A stretch of DNA of 64,000 nt, from the NCBI RefSeq assembly GCF_021130785.1, contig NC_060213.1:132818001-132882000 (forward strand), written 5' to 3'. A program made the translations under genes and the position numbers. The notes under the pieces are model-generated. The model was not told the origin of the DNA. It saw only the letters and a program-made list of their open reading frames with translations, and searched no databases. The stretch is from Homalodisca vitripennis (taxonomy: Eukaryota > Arthropoda > Insecta > Hemiptera > Cicadellidae). Positions 25,020 to 36,287 of this stretch are shown piece by piece (position 1 is the stretch's first letter; the number at the start of each line of letters is the position of its first letter).

Positions 25020-26465
25020 TGCTAGAAAACTTTAAACTCTTTTCTATACAGCTATTTAAGACAGTGATATACAGTCTTAACGGCTACTAAGGAACTATTT
25101 CACAGCGTTATCAGTGAAACTATCAGAGTCAAACGCGTTATCACTAGAAAGATAAAGGACTTGCAATTTGGTCTTGGCTTTGAACCTTTCCCAGAGAAAT
25201 ACACAGATTAACGAAAATCAAGGATATACTTGAAAAGTGCCTTAGATAATCATCATCGTAGGTCTGTTACTTAGTAATCAACCATGGTTGTCTTCCACTG
25301 TTGTCAACCAAAACAGCAGAAAGGCCCTTTGTCCTGAAATGTTTCAGATAACCTTTTACCCAGCGAAGAATAAAAAGCATCACTCGTGATAGAGCATATC
25401 ATCTAAGAGAATAAAAGTATAAGTCACAAATGCCTATTTAATATTGTAGTAATTTCCATTGTGTATTTTTTACCATTATTTAGTTGTTTTTTATACACAG
25501 GGTGTAACTGAAATACACCGACAAACTTCAGCAGATTGTTCCTGGGGTAGAAAAACAAAAAAGTTTTTGTTCCTATAAAATGTATGTCCTAAAATGCATA
25601 GATTTCCGTCTGTTCATCTGTTGTACATAGTAAAGAAAACTTACCTGTGATGATGTTTTATTTGCCAGATTAAAATGGATATAGATTGTGGTGAAGTCCT
25701 TCTGTCCTAACTGCGTTGCGGTGATTACAAATTATCTCGATAAATGACAACTCCCGACGCGATTTTTTTTAGGCAAGTTCGAGTATTACTTACAGTACTT
25801 CCAGTAAATCGACAACTACTTCATGCCCCTCCAATTCGAGTGGAATTAATCTTCTCCAACTCAATCTTCCTTGTTGTGACTACAAATGCAATGTCGTTTG
25901 CCAAGATGCTTACGCCGCGCGTGTGAGTTGATATCAACGTGAAGGGAATTCAATTTCAAATTTCATTACATAGTTTTATTTGTAGGCAATATTACAAGAA
26001 CATTGGAACAAATACGTCTACCCCTCCAGATATAATTTAGTAAATTATTACTCTATTTTGGCAGTAACGTGACAAGTAATATATTTATTCAACATCTAAA
26101 ACTGATGATTCTATGTTTTACTTACCAAAATTACACTCATATGTAAATTTTGCAATATCGATTATTTATTATTACGACCACAGACTTCTTCAACCCCTCG
26201 TGTTTCGACTATTCGGTACAATTTCCTTCATTAAAAGGCCAGGTTACATGTAAACCATTAATTCGTATATCATTGAGTGTTTATTTTGTTAAATAATTTA
26301 CATAAATGTCTGTTTCAATATAGTCTTCTTGTAGAAAATGACCTAGTCCATGTGGTATGTGTGAGTTTGGAGTTTGAAAATCCACAAGTAATGGTAATAG
26401 ACCGCCAGGAAACTAAAAATACGTTTTCACGTTGTTCAAATAAGCATAAGTACCATTTTCTTGGC
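25020..26465. other. Left-arm-specific segment, about 1.44 kb
   Basis: The right arm lacks this stretch: sequence matching 24960-25019 meets sequence matching 26466 near 40755-40790. Inside, from 25494, is CAGGGTGTAACTGAAATACA, a start reminiscent of DNA-transposon ends. No matching inverted end or ORF was found, so insertion on the left and deletion on the right are equally possible. Confidence 0.55.
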
Positions 26466-26999
26466 TTGTGTTACTAATCCGGTAGTTAAAGTATCATATA
26501 AAATGATTAGCATTGGGATGGGATGGGGTGGAGCAAACGGAATCGGACTATTAAAAAACCTGTTATAAAGGTTTTAATTTGATATGTCATCAAGTGTTCT
26601 GACGTCACACAAAATTTACACCAATAAAAACCTGAAATACAACAAATAATACGTTTAAAATATTTACGGGATGTGAATTTAATTATCGCGGACCAGACGG
26701 AAGATCCAGTTGGGAACTTATTCCATCTCACGGCTGAGATCTAAAACTGGATTAGGAGAGATTAATGATCATAGCTCGCCGAACACTAAATTAAACTCGC
26801 GCTTAAAAGTCTTGTCATGCCCCCTTGTTAATTAAATATTTTATTTGAAAAAAGAAATACATATAGGCTAGTAATAAGACAGAAAGAAACAGGAAATGGT
26901 GGTTCTGAAATTCGCTCGAAAGTAAAAAAATACTTAATTCAAATTGAAAAAATCAGTGTATCATTTGATTCCTATATAAAAGATTATCATAATATGAAT

Positions 27000-27190
27000 G
27001 ACATTTTTATCCACTCTAATTGGCTGAGCATTAGCGAAGCCTATCACTCTAGGGGATGGAAAACTTACGTTTCTGTCCGTCTGTCTGCCAGGACGATATC
27101 TCGGGAACGATCAAAACTATACTCACTTTTACGTATGGATTGTACTAAACGTACCTCCTCCATGTTGGCTGCTTGGATAAAATAAATTCT
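27000..27190 (+). repeat. Dispersed 'TTGGCTGAGC...CTGTCCGTCTG' repeat
   Basis: AATTGGCTGAGCATTAGCGA, then TTTCTGTCCGTCTGTCTGCC and ACGATATCTCGGGAACGA. The arm partner is near 40060-40260, where the tetranucleotide has expanded to a GACA array. Confidence 0.6.
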
Positions 27191-27999
27191 TTTATGCCGA
27201 TACCTCTCAATGATAAATCGAGTTCGCTGGATGCATTGACGACAAACGGACCAGAACTGATAAGAAATGATCAAAGCCACCTCTATCACAGAGCCGTCTG
27301 TTGCAGACGCCTAGTGTCTGAGGGCTGGTTTCGATACTGTTATCTCTTGAAGTGTTAATTACACTTAATACACTTTCCTTTAATTAGGTTAATTTAATTC
27401 GTTTATTATGTATCTGAAAACGATATGCCTGAGTTTATACAATATTTAATTATCAAAGTACGAACAGGCATTGTTGAAATTCGACGAATTTTGAGGAAAG
27501 CAGATCTTTGAATACGATATCGAAACTCAACTTGTGTAATTATAAGCAATGAACACTGATAGTAAGTAAGAGATACAGATTTTGAGTTGAGTGTGGCTTT
27601 ATGTAAAATTGTAATCAAATGTAAGAAAGTTTTTCGTTTCAGGGTTTTTAGGGTCGGCAGGCGTAGTAGAATATTGTTGAAAGGAGGAGATGTAAGGAGA
27701 GTGTGGGAAGTATCCATGTACCACTTGGATTTGGGGTTTGCTTCAAATAATGGCTTATTTAAGGTAAATGTATAGACACACTTTTAAATAATTTATTAAA
27801 CATTACACTGATGAAATTTTGAAGTGTATTAATTTACTGATATTGTTTATATAAGGTGACCATTATGAAATGTTCTGGCAGGTAAAAAGGTAACATCTAA
27901 TTTGTTTTTACAAGCTCTTCATAATACGCTTTAAACAGCCTCTATGTGATTAATACATAAGCTTAGTTACCTCGATTAAGATTACATTTTGGAGCGATT

Positions 28000-28370
28000 G
28001 CGTCCGTATATAACTATGCAATCTCCGTATATAACTTAGCCAGGCAAAGTTTGCCGTATATAACTACGGCAAAGTTGACTTCAGAACAATCTCTAACGAC
28101 GATAGATCAACTGAAAAGATAATTAACATCCACAGTCGGAATTATATAAATAATTAATAATTATATTTTAAACGACAATTGAAAAAATGCAGTCCTTGTT
28201 GAAACAATAAAATTTTGAGAGTTTTCAAACTTCAACAGAAAGCGATCAGAACAATCGCTAAACATGAATTTTATAGAGTCGTGCGGACTAGCTTTCAAAA
28301 CCTTTCAGCTGTTGACTGTGCCATGTTTATATATCTTGGAAGCTGACTAAATGTGGTCTAATAACTAAAA
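28000..28370 (-). repeat. Dispersed repeat A, copy 2, with iterated CCGTATATAACT
   Basis: Inverted relative to 1655-1985 and 38945-39262. Just upstream, CCGTATATAACT occurs three times within 28005-28070 with AGCCAGG between two of them. Only one such phrase is present in the other copies, so the end of the repeat was locally re-duplicated here. Confidence 0.7.
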
Positions 28371-29855
28371 TCAGAGGCACCAAGTCACCTAAATCCTTAC
28401 CTTTACCTAATAGATGTTTAGAGAGTAATGAAAGTTTTCTATAATTTTATGTTAAAGATAAAAAAATCACTTCTGTTCGGAGTTATTTTGTTATTATAAC
28501 TGGGACCTATTACTGGTCTCTAGTAGATATAAATGTCAGCTCGCTATAAACAGTGACGGTATCTTATATTAATATGAACGTCGATAATATATCATCACCA
28601 GTAATATGGAGGTAATAAGGGAGTCATCACTCACAGTGTCGTTATCGTCTCCATCCTCGACATGCTCCGTTATAAATTATGTCTTCCTTATTACACTCCT
28701 TGATGCTGCAATTCACATAGTTTATGTAATACCAGATGTTCCCCGCGTCTTCGCTCGCCTTATAGTTTATGTTTAGGTCACATTGGTGGTTAAGCTCCAA
28801 TCGTTAGAGGTCGTGGGTTTTATTGGGACAGAAAGGCCATCATTGGGAACTCTGATTAAGACAATAATTATCGCACTCTTGTGACCAACTCGATCACAGT
28901 TTTTACGCGATAAGTCTGGAGTTACAGGGTAGTCATGTGAATTGCTAGAAATCATCCCAGAAAAGCATTTATCTATTGCAACTCAGTATTTACCTTACTG
29001 GTCTAGAAAATAGGGACGTATTAGGATACATTTTAATGTTCACTTTTTAAAATGGCTCAGATAATTGCAAAGATCAGTGAAAATTGTTTAAAGAGATACT
29101 TTTATCTCACACCCCATTATCTCTCACTGCGAAAAGCCCAAAAGCTCATCACAGTGAGTAATCTGAATCTTTTCATTGGAAAATACATGGTCGAGAAAAC
29201 TAACCGCTGTGCTCCACTCTAAAGTACTATAGTTACTGAAAGATGTTAGAGTAAATCCTTACTTCCACATGCATGGTAATACCAAGAAATCTGAGGTCTG
29301 TACAAGAGATGGAATCGGAAATTTTACTTGAGTGCTACCACTGAGAACTAAAAGGATACAGGAGATGGTCTATTAATTATTGAGTAAGCCGACTTGAGGA
29401 TAATTTTTATTCTCGTTGTGCCAAGATATCTCACCTCTTTGTCTCGAATTAAGGATTCATTGGGAACCCTTACTTGTACCTTTGAGGTCAGCGAAAGTCT
29501 ACGTCAGAAGGCGGAATTCCTTATATCTGGACTTTGCCCAATCAGGTCTGGAGGCACGTCATTCTAAAGCCGCATTTTCACATCAACATTTATGACGCCG
29601 CCCCGCTATTATGTCCTGTTCTTGTGTAGTTTAACAGTACAAATTTATTTGTATTCTCAGCAATAATTGGCTAAATGTCGTAAACTTTTTTGAAAGAATA
29701 TCACATATTTGTTCAGTTTTGTTATTTCTTTAGTTTAATTTTTTGCTTTGTAAGTTTTAAATCCGAGAGTTTTCGTGTCTTGCAATTAAATTGAGAGAGT
29801 CACTGAGACTTAATGCCAAATCTATTACATGTTGTAAGTTTACAATATTCCCACA

Positions 29856-29987
<132 letters not shown>

Positions 29988-30631
29988 TTTTCGGCTACTT
30001 AATATAGCCAATGATGGTTTATGGTTTAATCTATACGTAGATTAGGCCAATAAAAGAGAAATATTGTATTAAAATAGGGGTAAAAATACAACAGTTCCAG
30101 ATGTCGATCTCGAAAGTTAAAGAAATAATAAGCGATCGGATTTACCTGGGGTAGACCAATAACACAAAACGGAAATGAATGGTAGGCTTACAGTTATACA
30201 CTCTAAGTGCGAACAAAGTATGGCAGTGGGTGTTGGATTGAGGACGTCGGTTTATAGGACGTTGCAGTTACATTCAATTGTTTAAGAAACAATTAGCAAT
30301 GGGAGTAACCTGGGGTAGACCAACGAAAAAAAGGGAAATGGTTATGTTAGGCTTACAGTTTATACGCTCTAAGGATGAAAAAAATATGGCAGTAAGTGTT
30401 GGATTGTGATATGCATTGTAGGTTTTATATTAATTCATGGGAAAGTCGGTTTTTTAGTCATATTTTACCACTTTTAAAATTCTAATATCACTTAAAGTAA
30501 TTGTAATGAAAATGATGCATTAAAAGAAGTAATTTTAATATAAGAAAGTCCTTTCTATTATAGTTACGTAAGTCATAAAATTTTAGAGTTTCAGTTTTAC
30601 TGACTTTTATTTATCGAGTTCCTGCCATACT

Positions 30632-30832
30632 TCACTCACCAGCCCTGTGCTGCGATTTCCCCGGCGCAACACCAGGACGCATTGCTGTTTGCGTCACATT
30701 GTCACACGCACCCTCTCTGATGTGTTTACAAACGTCGTCACAATATTTACACCGCAGTAAATCGGCCATGACACGGGCGTGTGACAGCAATATCAGTCGA
30801 CAATAAATCGTCAGTAGGCGGTCATTGCTCAT
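30632..30832 (-). CDS. 66-codon ORF inside repeat R, second copy
   Basis: Counterpart of the ORF at 523-723, identical except at residue 8 (T) and in the last three residues (AGE). All six cysteines are kept. See 523-723 for the caveats. Confidence 0.2.
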   Translation of the reverse strand: MSNDRLLTIYCRLILLSHARVMADLLRCKYCDDVCKHIREGACDNVTQTAMRPGVAPGKSQHRAGE

Positions 30833-31053
30833 CAGTGGACGCGTGGATTTAACGCTTCACAGTGAACAATTGTCCGTTCTTTTGTTTGTACTGTCAGATG
30901 TACGGTGCAGAGCAATCAATGTGAATAGTGTCTGATGTAATCAGAAGTAAACAAATGTCCGGGACGATAGTCTAACTATATAAGCCTAGGTCGTTTTTTC
31001 CAAAATTACCAGCTGGTACAAGAATTTAAAACATTCAAAATTGCAGATTTTAA

Positions 31054-31372
31054 GGGGGTTCGGTATGCCCTATCCTTCCCATGTTAATTTGGCCAATTTT
31101 ATGTACCTTTTTCTCAGAAACCTTTAAAGCTATCATCATCAAACTTTAGGACACTGCTATTTAGACCTTTGTTAACATTTAGAGAGGAAGACATTATAAA
31201 AATCTATTTTAAATTTTTATTAAAAAAAATTATAATTATAAATTATTTTACAAAAAATTAATAAATTTTTTATTTACAACAAATTAAATAAAAACTTCTT
31301 TTTTTTAACTTTGTTCCGCTCTAATAAAATTGGCCAAATTAACATGGGAAGGATAGGGCATACCGAACCCCC
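31054..31372. mobile_element. 319-bp MITE with 48-bp perfect TIRs and TTAA target duplication
   Basis: The left end starts GGGGGTTCGGTATGCCC at 31054 and the right end is its exact reverse complement ending at 31372. Perfect pairing covers about 48 bp, up to GGCCAATTTTA. TTAA flanks both sides (31050-31053 and 31373-31376). The interior is AT-rich and non-coding. TTAA duplication is the hallmark of piggyBac-type transposition, so this is a non-autonomous piggyBac-like MITE. The other copy of the host repeat (near 350-385) is an empty site. Confidence 0.9.
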
Positions 31373-31689
31373 TTAAGTAAAAGTGGAAAATATCAAACTC
31401 GGTTTGAAAACTGTAATGACTCCATATTACTTAAATTACTCTTAAACTGTAAAAAGGCAAAGGTTTATTTTATATATTTACATAAATTACATCAATAAGT
31501 TAAAAGTTACAGTGATTACTGAACTGTTAGTTTTGTCATGAATGTTTTGCGTAACTCCATTTTAAAGATATCAAATAAAAAATATGGTTCAACAGATGAA
31601 GTCCTAATAGAACAAAAGTGTATCAAGCGAATCTTACTACTGGACAGTTTTATTAAAATTTGGCATAGACATTCTATGGCATATGCCTT

Positions 31690-31870
31690 AGGCTTAAATC
31701 CAGGTTTGGTACTCAGCATGACTGTGACCTTAGCAATGTTTATCAGTACCATCGACCTTGTACTGTGTCGACTCTCTCCCTTATTCTGTTTGATATGATC
31801 CCTACACAGGCCCATGAGGTCAGGCCTAATAAGGCTTAGAAGGGGATTGGCCTCTCCTTTAATAAATAAT
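31690..31870 (+). mobile_element. SINE copy 2, 5' part diverged
   Basis: The body TTTATCAGTACCATCGACCT and the 3' part match 12345-12480. The tRNA-like head is diverged or replaced (GGCTTAAATCCAGGTTTGGT). The window start (1-60) is an inverted fragment of this same version. Confidence 0.65.
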
Positions 31871-31884
31871 GAATGCGTTTAAAG

Positions 31885-32915
31885 CCAAAATGAGTCCCAA
31901 GTTAGGAAGATTTTCCAACATTTCTCTGTGAAACGGCCTTCACAAAACTGAACATAGTGATTTTATGGGTTTATGACTTAGACTTTTCTAAACAGGATTT
32001 GACTATATCGTATCAGAGAGGGTGAAGCTGAAGGCAGCATCTAAAAACCCCTTTAAAATATTTGAATCATAACAGTTTTATTTTTATGAGAATCATCGCG
32101 ACAGACTTCCCACATCACAACTTCACACTGAGTTCTCAGAGTAAATTACTCTTAGTAAAAAGGTTATATTAATGTGAAATTACATCTTTTTTATAAAAAA
32201 AATAATCCCTAATTGTGTGTTGAGTTTAGCTAGTTCTAACAGCTCAAAGAGATACAGTTTTACTTACAAGGCAAAATGAGACTAACAATTAGACCTAGAA
32301 CCTTCATTAAAATAGTTATGAATTGGTAAACGAAGTCTATCATGTAATTCACATTCAATTATTATTATAGTGTCATATACCTAATTATATTTCAGTATGT
32401 TATGAGATAAACCAATATTCACAATAACTGATCGTCCTTAATACTCTTTTTATGCAAGAACACTAGTAATGTGTAGTACGAGTTAAATATGACAATTGAT
32501 ATAGTACGAGTTAAATATGACAATTGAATTGCAGGAATAGAGTCTGTTTCTGTGTTCATAATTTACGCTACATATAAAAGAAGACTGACATTTACATTGA
32601 TATGAATGTCGATATTGTATCATCACCGGCAAATAACGTTTATAAGGGCTCATCAGTCAGTGACGTAACTTTTTCCAACCCCGCCCTTCTGTCTTCCAAA
32701 TTACCTCTTCCTTAATACGCTTCTTGATGCAGCAATTTACTCGGTTTATGTAATATTAGGTTGTCATAAAACACGTTTAACATAATATACACCTATTGGT
32801 ACACTATTTTATTGCGTGCAAATTGTTGCTGTTTGGTAAAAACAAATATGGCAGCCATTCATTATTTATATCCATATAAAACATCGAAATAAAGCACAAC
32901 TTTATTATATTTTTT
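31885..32915 (+). repeat. Dispersed repeat B, copy 2
   Basis: Direct counterpart of 1986-2965. It also contains a small internal duplication (ATAGTACGAGTTAAATATGA-type text twice within 32475-32525). Confidence 0.75.
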
Positions 32916-32984
32916 GACGTGACAACGTCTTAAATTAGGTTGTGGCTCGGAGTCACTCATGAAAAAGTGTAACGCCCGGTAACG

Positions 32985-33085
32985 TTACGATGCCCGTCCA
33001 GTGGGTCCGCCGCACGGGATCCGCACGGGATAAAGCAGATAACTGTGGGTTCGCCGCACGAGATAAAACAGATAACTATGTTTAT
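32985..33085 (+). repeat. Short GC-rich tandem duplication
   Basis: GTGGGTCCGCCGCACGGGAT and GTGGGTTCGCCGCACGAGAT are each followed by AAARCAGATAACT. The first unit carries an extra CCGCACGGGAT. Confidence 0.7.
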
Positions 33086-33597
33086 TCGTGAAAATGTGGA
33101 GTGCTTAGATTCGTCATTTACAACAACTACAACAATAAAGGTAAATAATTGTACACTGATATTTCATTTACGTAAACTGTGATTGATTGATTGTTGATTG
33201 TCATTTGTACTTAAAAAAAATGACACACATTGCAATTGATGGAAAATTGCTAGATTGACACAAAAGTTGAGAAACTGAGTTTATAGGTTATGTCATACTA
33301 TTGACAAATGTTGATAGTGTTAAGTAAATTATTAGTTTAAATCACTCTGCAATCAATCGTAATTCAGTCGATTGAGAAGAAACAGCGCGTATTGCTAGTC
33401 AAACATTTAAAATAACAAATTATAACCTCTAACCTGTCATAACAGTGCGACCAAACAAACGAACTAAACCGACCAATCACCACGCGCGGAGTTAGAATTT
33501 AACTGTGTTTAGCAAGAATTTCAAATTCCAATTTTAGTAAATGTTTTATTCAACTTTACCATTTACAATAACAAATTTTAATTAATTTCAAACAATC

Positions 33598-34598
33598 ATC
33601 CGCATCAAACCATTGATTGCACAATGAAATTATTGAAATAATTTGCTTCATCGTAGAGAATGACCTGCATTAAAGTAATATTAAACCTAAAACGTCTATT
33701 AAACATTTATTTCATATCAACTAAAAAATTTAAGTTCTATTTTCCAGTGAACTACGCCTAATTATTAATACAACTAGGAGAGCCTTATTAATTTAAAATT
33801 AGAATCATGGACATAAGAAAATAGTAACTAAATGTTTGTAATGATTAAAATAATTAATTAATTAAACTCACGCCCCTGAAACTCGTGTAGGCTCCTTTCT
33901 TCTTGTTGTACTCCCATGCAGAAGAAGAAGACTTGTTGCAGTAGGGAAGGTCTTGCAAATTTTCAGACAGCACGTAGTCCTCATCACCAAAAATGTCAGA
34001 CACCTGAGGATCAATAATAGTATTAGAATTTATGGAGTTTCAACTGACAAAGAATAACTATTAGGAAATTTATTTGAGGAGCTGGGACCTTTTACATAAT
34101 CAGGAATTAGAACTATCAGTTAATGACGATACCTAAACTCCTACTCAGATGTATAAAATATACTGTAGCATAAGACTTGCGTACGTCAGGGTCCAAATAG
34201 CTATGTTGTTTTCACCAACTAGTAACACAAACAGCAGAAACAGCTACTGGCCGTGGTTTACTGAAACAGTGAATTTCATAGTTCAAATAAAAATAAATGT
34301 TAAGAGATAACAATTATTGTCATCCCTTATACTGATACGAAACTATATTTTAATTTAGAAATTGCCAACCCCTTATTCAAACTTTAAAAATGTATAAAAG
34401 TTAGATTAATTGAAGTATTTAACATAATAAACCAATATTATAGTCTGTAGCTGTACATATATATCACAATTTCCCGTAGGAATGATTTGAATGTAAATGT
34501 ATATTACATTTGAATGAAATCCCGGATAGTAAACCTAATTCAAACAACAACAAAAATAATTTTGTAAAACTATACTAGGTATGGTTTAAAATATTAAC
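33598..34598 (+). repeat. Direct segmental duplication, copy 1
   Basis: Aligns directly with 36288-37146 from GCATCAAACCATTGATTGCA onward at high identity. Copy 2 lacks about 155 bp that in copy 1 includes the 5' third of the exon at 33872-34003. Copy 1 is therefore the ancestral arrangement. Confidence 0.85.
33872..34003 (-). CDS. Isolated 44-codon host-like exon (unknown gene)
   Basis: On the minus strand, 132 bp lie between a good acceptor (TGATCCTCAG ending at 34004) and a consensus donor (GTGAGT at 33871-33866). The exon is fully open in phase 0: it begins VSDIFGDEDYVLSEN, passes through a LPYCNKSSSSAWEYN stretch and ends AYTSFRG. Its composition is GC-richer than the flanking DNA. Tight splice borders and an exact multiple of three argue for a real internal exon or a recent copy of one. 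I do not recognise the protein. No neighbouring exon was found in the window, so it is either one exon of a large-intron gene or a stranded duplicate. Confidence 0.5.
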
Positions 34599-34710
34599 CT
34601 ACTTTAATATTGGTAATCATTTTGAAATTATATAATATTAATTATTCTGTTAGTACGCTATTCATTAAGTAACTAATAAATATACTGATTTTTGGATGAT
34701 TCTTTTTTTC
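34571..34710 (+). repeat. 140-bp direct repeat flanking the PLE, left
   Basis: Identical in length to 35475-35614 and differing at only a few positions. Runs from TATACTAGGTATGGTTTAAA to GATTCTTTTTTTC. It belongs to the pre-insertion locus: the duplicated block at 36288-37146 carries its first 20 bp or so. This fits a long target-site duplication. Confidence 0.8.
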
Positions 34711-35253
34711 AAATTGACAGTTTATTAAAGAAACAAAAGAAGAATTTATCAAAAACATCGAAGACAACTTTAAAAAGTGAACAAAAAGAAAAACGAAACT
34801 GGCAATCCATGAGTTATGGTCCATTTTATAAAGAAATTAAAAAAGTATTTAGAAAACATCAAGACATAAACATAACATTTTACACACCATATAAGATAAA
34901 TAACCTAATTGGAAATCCTAAAGATAAAATTTTAGATGAAAATAAAAGTGGCATTTACAAAATTAACTGTGAAGATTGTGATAAAATTTATATTGGCCAA
35001 ACAAAAAAAACTATTAAAAAAAGATTTAAAGAACACGAAAGATATTATAAATATGGACAAACTGATAAATCTGCTATCGCCAAACATGCTTTTGAAACAA
35101 AAACACATATAAAAAAACTTTACATTATTAAAAGAAGTCCACAAACAAGAAGAACTCGACGCATATGAAACATTGTACATAACAAAACACAAAGATACAA
35201 TTTTAAACAATGATTTTGGACCGATTCAAAATTCACCATTCCTTAAAATATAA
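34711..35253 (+). pseudogene. PLE ORF fragment: GIY-YIG endonuclease domain, frameshifted
   Basis: The frame carries a thumb-like segment (MSYGPFYKEIKKVFRKHQ), then the GIY-YIG core: SGIYKINCEDCDKIYIG with the paired cysteines typical of PLEs, then QTKKTIKKRFKEH (catalytic Arg region and conserved H) and SAIAKHAFET. After LYI at about 35126 one extra base shifts the frame. Coding then continues LKEVHKQEELDAYE to an SPFLKI end at 35253. In intact PLEs this domain nicks target DNA to prime reverse transcription. The RT catalytic domain is missing, so this copy is dead. The first residues of the open frame (from 34692) come from the flanking direct repeat and are not part of the element. Confidence 0.85.
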
Positions 35254-35375
35254 CTAAATTCTCTTTTTGACCCAAACTTTTATACATATACTAATATTTA
35301 TTTCATTTTATTTTAATTTTAACCATATAAATGTTGTTAGTTTTACTCAGCTGATATTTGTTTTTAAATTGTTGA

Positions 35376-35423
35376 TTCACACCTGATGATGGCATCTTCG
35401 ATGTCGAAAGGCCTCGTGAAAAA
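35376..35423 (+). ncRNA. Candidate hammerhead ribozyme in the PLE 3' region
   Basis: The core CTGATGA (35383-35389) is followed by a stem II hairpin GGCATC-TTC-GATGTC (35391-35405) and GAAA (35406-35409). Then comes a minimal stem III and a UC cleavage triplet end (35414-35415). GTG (35416-35418) pairs with CAC (35380-35382) as the start of stem I. PLEs are known to carry type I hammerheads with minimal stem III that act as dimers. One unpaired U sits between the core and stem II, and stem I is short and interrupted, so activity is uncertain. Confidence 0.55.
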
Positions 35424-35474
35424 TACACTAATTATTGGATAATTGTGAGTTTTCTTTTGTGAAATAATGGAAAA

Positions 35475-35614
35475 TATACTAGGTATGGTTTAAAATATTA
35501 ACCTACTTTAATATTGGTAATCATTTTGAAATGATATAATATTACTTATTCTGTTAGTACGCTATTCATTAATTAACTAATAAATATACTGATTTTTGGA
35601 TGATTCTTTTTTTC
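35475..35614 (+). repeat. 140-bp direct repeat flanking the PLE, right
   Basis: Counterpart of 34571-34710, with differences such as GAAATGATAT versus GAAATTATAT and CATTAATTAAC versus CATTAAGTAAC. Confidence 0.8.
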
Positions 35615-35685
35615 TCTTAATGGAATTCAATTTGGTCGACTCCATTATTACATAAAGGGTGGAGGATAACTGAGTTCGGCATTTA

Positions 35686-36198
35686 AACTGTTACTTTTGG
35701 ACGGAGAGTTTTGTTGAGTAAAAGTTTTGTACATTAAGCTATATGCGAAGCAAACATTCAAATTATCTATCTTACCTAACAGTACCTACAAAAGTTTTAG
35801 ACCTCGCACGACACGTGATGTTTGGTGATCCTGGCGTTGAAGGGCTCAGAGGTTGGTTGGTTCTTGTGCCTGGAGCGTTATATGAGCTGAAAAGAATTTT
35901 CTAGAAGTGAAGGGGAATCCATGTATGCTTTTCACGTCCCCCAGAATGATCAATAATTGATAAAAATTATTGATTATAATGAGGAGCGGAGTGAGAAGGG
36001 CTGGGAGTACTGAAGTGGGTGTAGAGTCGTCGGGCAACGAAACGATCCTGCTTGAGATTTGCGTAGGGGTTGGCGGACGGAATACATCTTGTGTTATCCT
36101 CCTCAATCCTAGTGTATCCAGTATTCCTATCAAAACCACACAATGATGTAATCACAACTGTTTCGTTACTAAAACTCTCCGTCCGTAACAGTTCAATT
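35686..36198. mobile_element. Possible small DNA transposon with about 30-bp imperfect TIRs
   Basis: AACTGTTACTTTTGGACGG (about 35687) and GAGAGTTTTGTTGAG face the inverted CTCTCCGTCCGTAACAGTT ending near 36195. The left copy has an extra TTTT. Two overlapping minus-strand ORFs (35846-36139 and 35967-36155) fill the interior but match no family I know. No target duplication was identified. Confidence 0.45.
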
Positions 36199-36287
36199 CA
36201 ACGTCTGTTCCGAAGCCTATTGTGATACACTTATAGCGTTTAAAAATATTTCATATCAAAACAAACACCTTTCTTCCGGGTTACTCC

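Larger units (their letters stand above)
14047..29403 (+). repeat. Left arm of a giant inverted duplication
   Basis: Reverse-complement collinearity with 37939-64000 holds at many anchors. Examples: 14047-14180 with 63870-64000; 15430-16230 with 62010-62800; 17600-18030 with 48310-48740; 20030-21900 with 44580-48290; 22850-23300 with 43200-43720; 24100-24960 with 40800-41720; 26480-27350 with 39960-40740; 27580-27780 with 39540-39720; 28000-29403 with 37939-39262. Local divergence is a few percent up to perhaps 10 percent by eye, with large indels on both sides. The outer end is not reached, because position 64000 pairs with about 14047. Confidence 0.9.
30140..31760 (-). repeat. Dispersed repeat R, copy 2, with nested MITE
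   Basis: Reverse-complement counterpart of 1-1075. It differs by the TTAA-flanked MITE at 31054-31372 and by a tandem duplication of about 164 bp (30143-30238 and 30307-30407, both with CCTGGGGTAGACCAA and ATGGCAGTRRGTGTTGGATT). Confidence 0.75.
34711..35474 (+). mobile_element. 5'-truncated Penelope-like retroelement (PLE)
   Basis: 764 bp between 140-bp direct repeats. It keeps the 3' end of a PLE ORF (RT C-terminus plus GIY-YIG endonuclease) and a 3' region with a hammerhead-like motif. Target duplications of varied length and 5' truncation are known PLE behaviour. Confidence 0.8.

Noticed and set aside
27406..27717. 103-codon minus-strand ORF partly matching 39544-39750
   Set aside because: The peptide similarity comes from the inverted duplication; the frame differs in length and breaks, and it has no recognisable domain.
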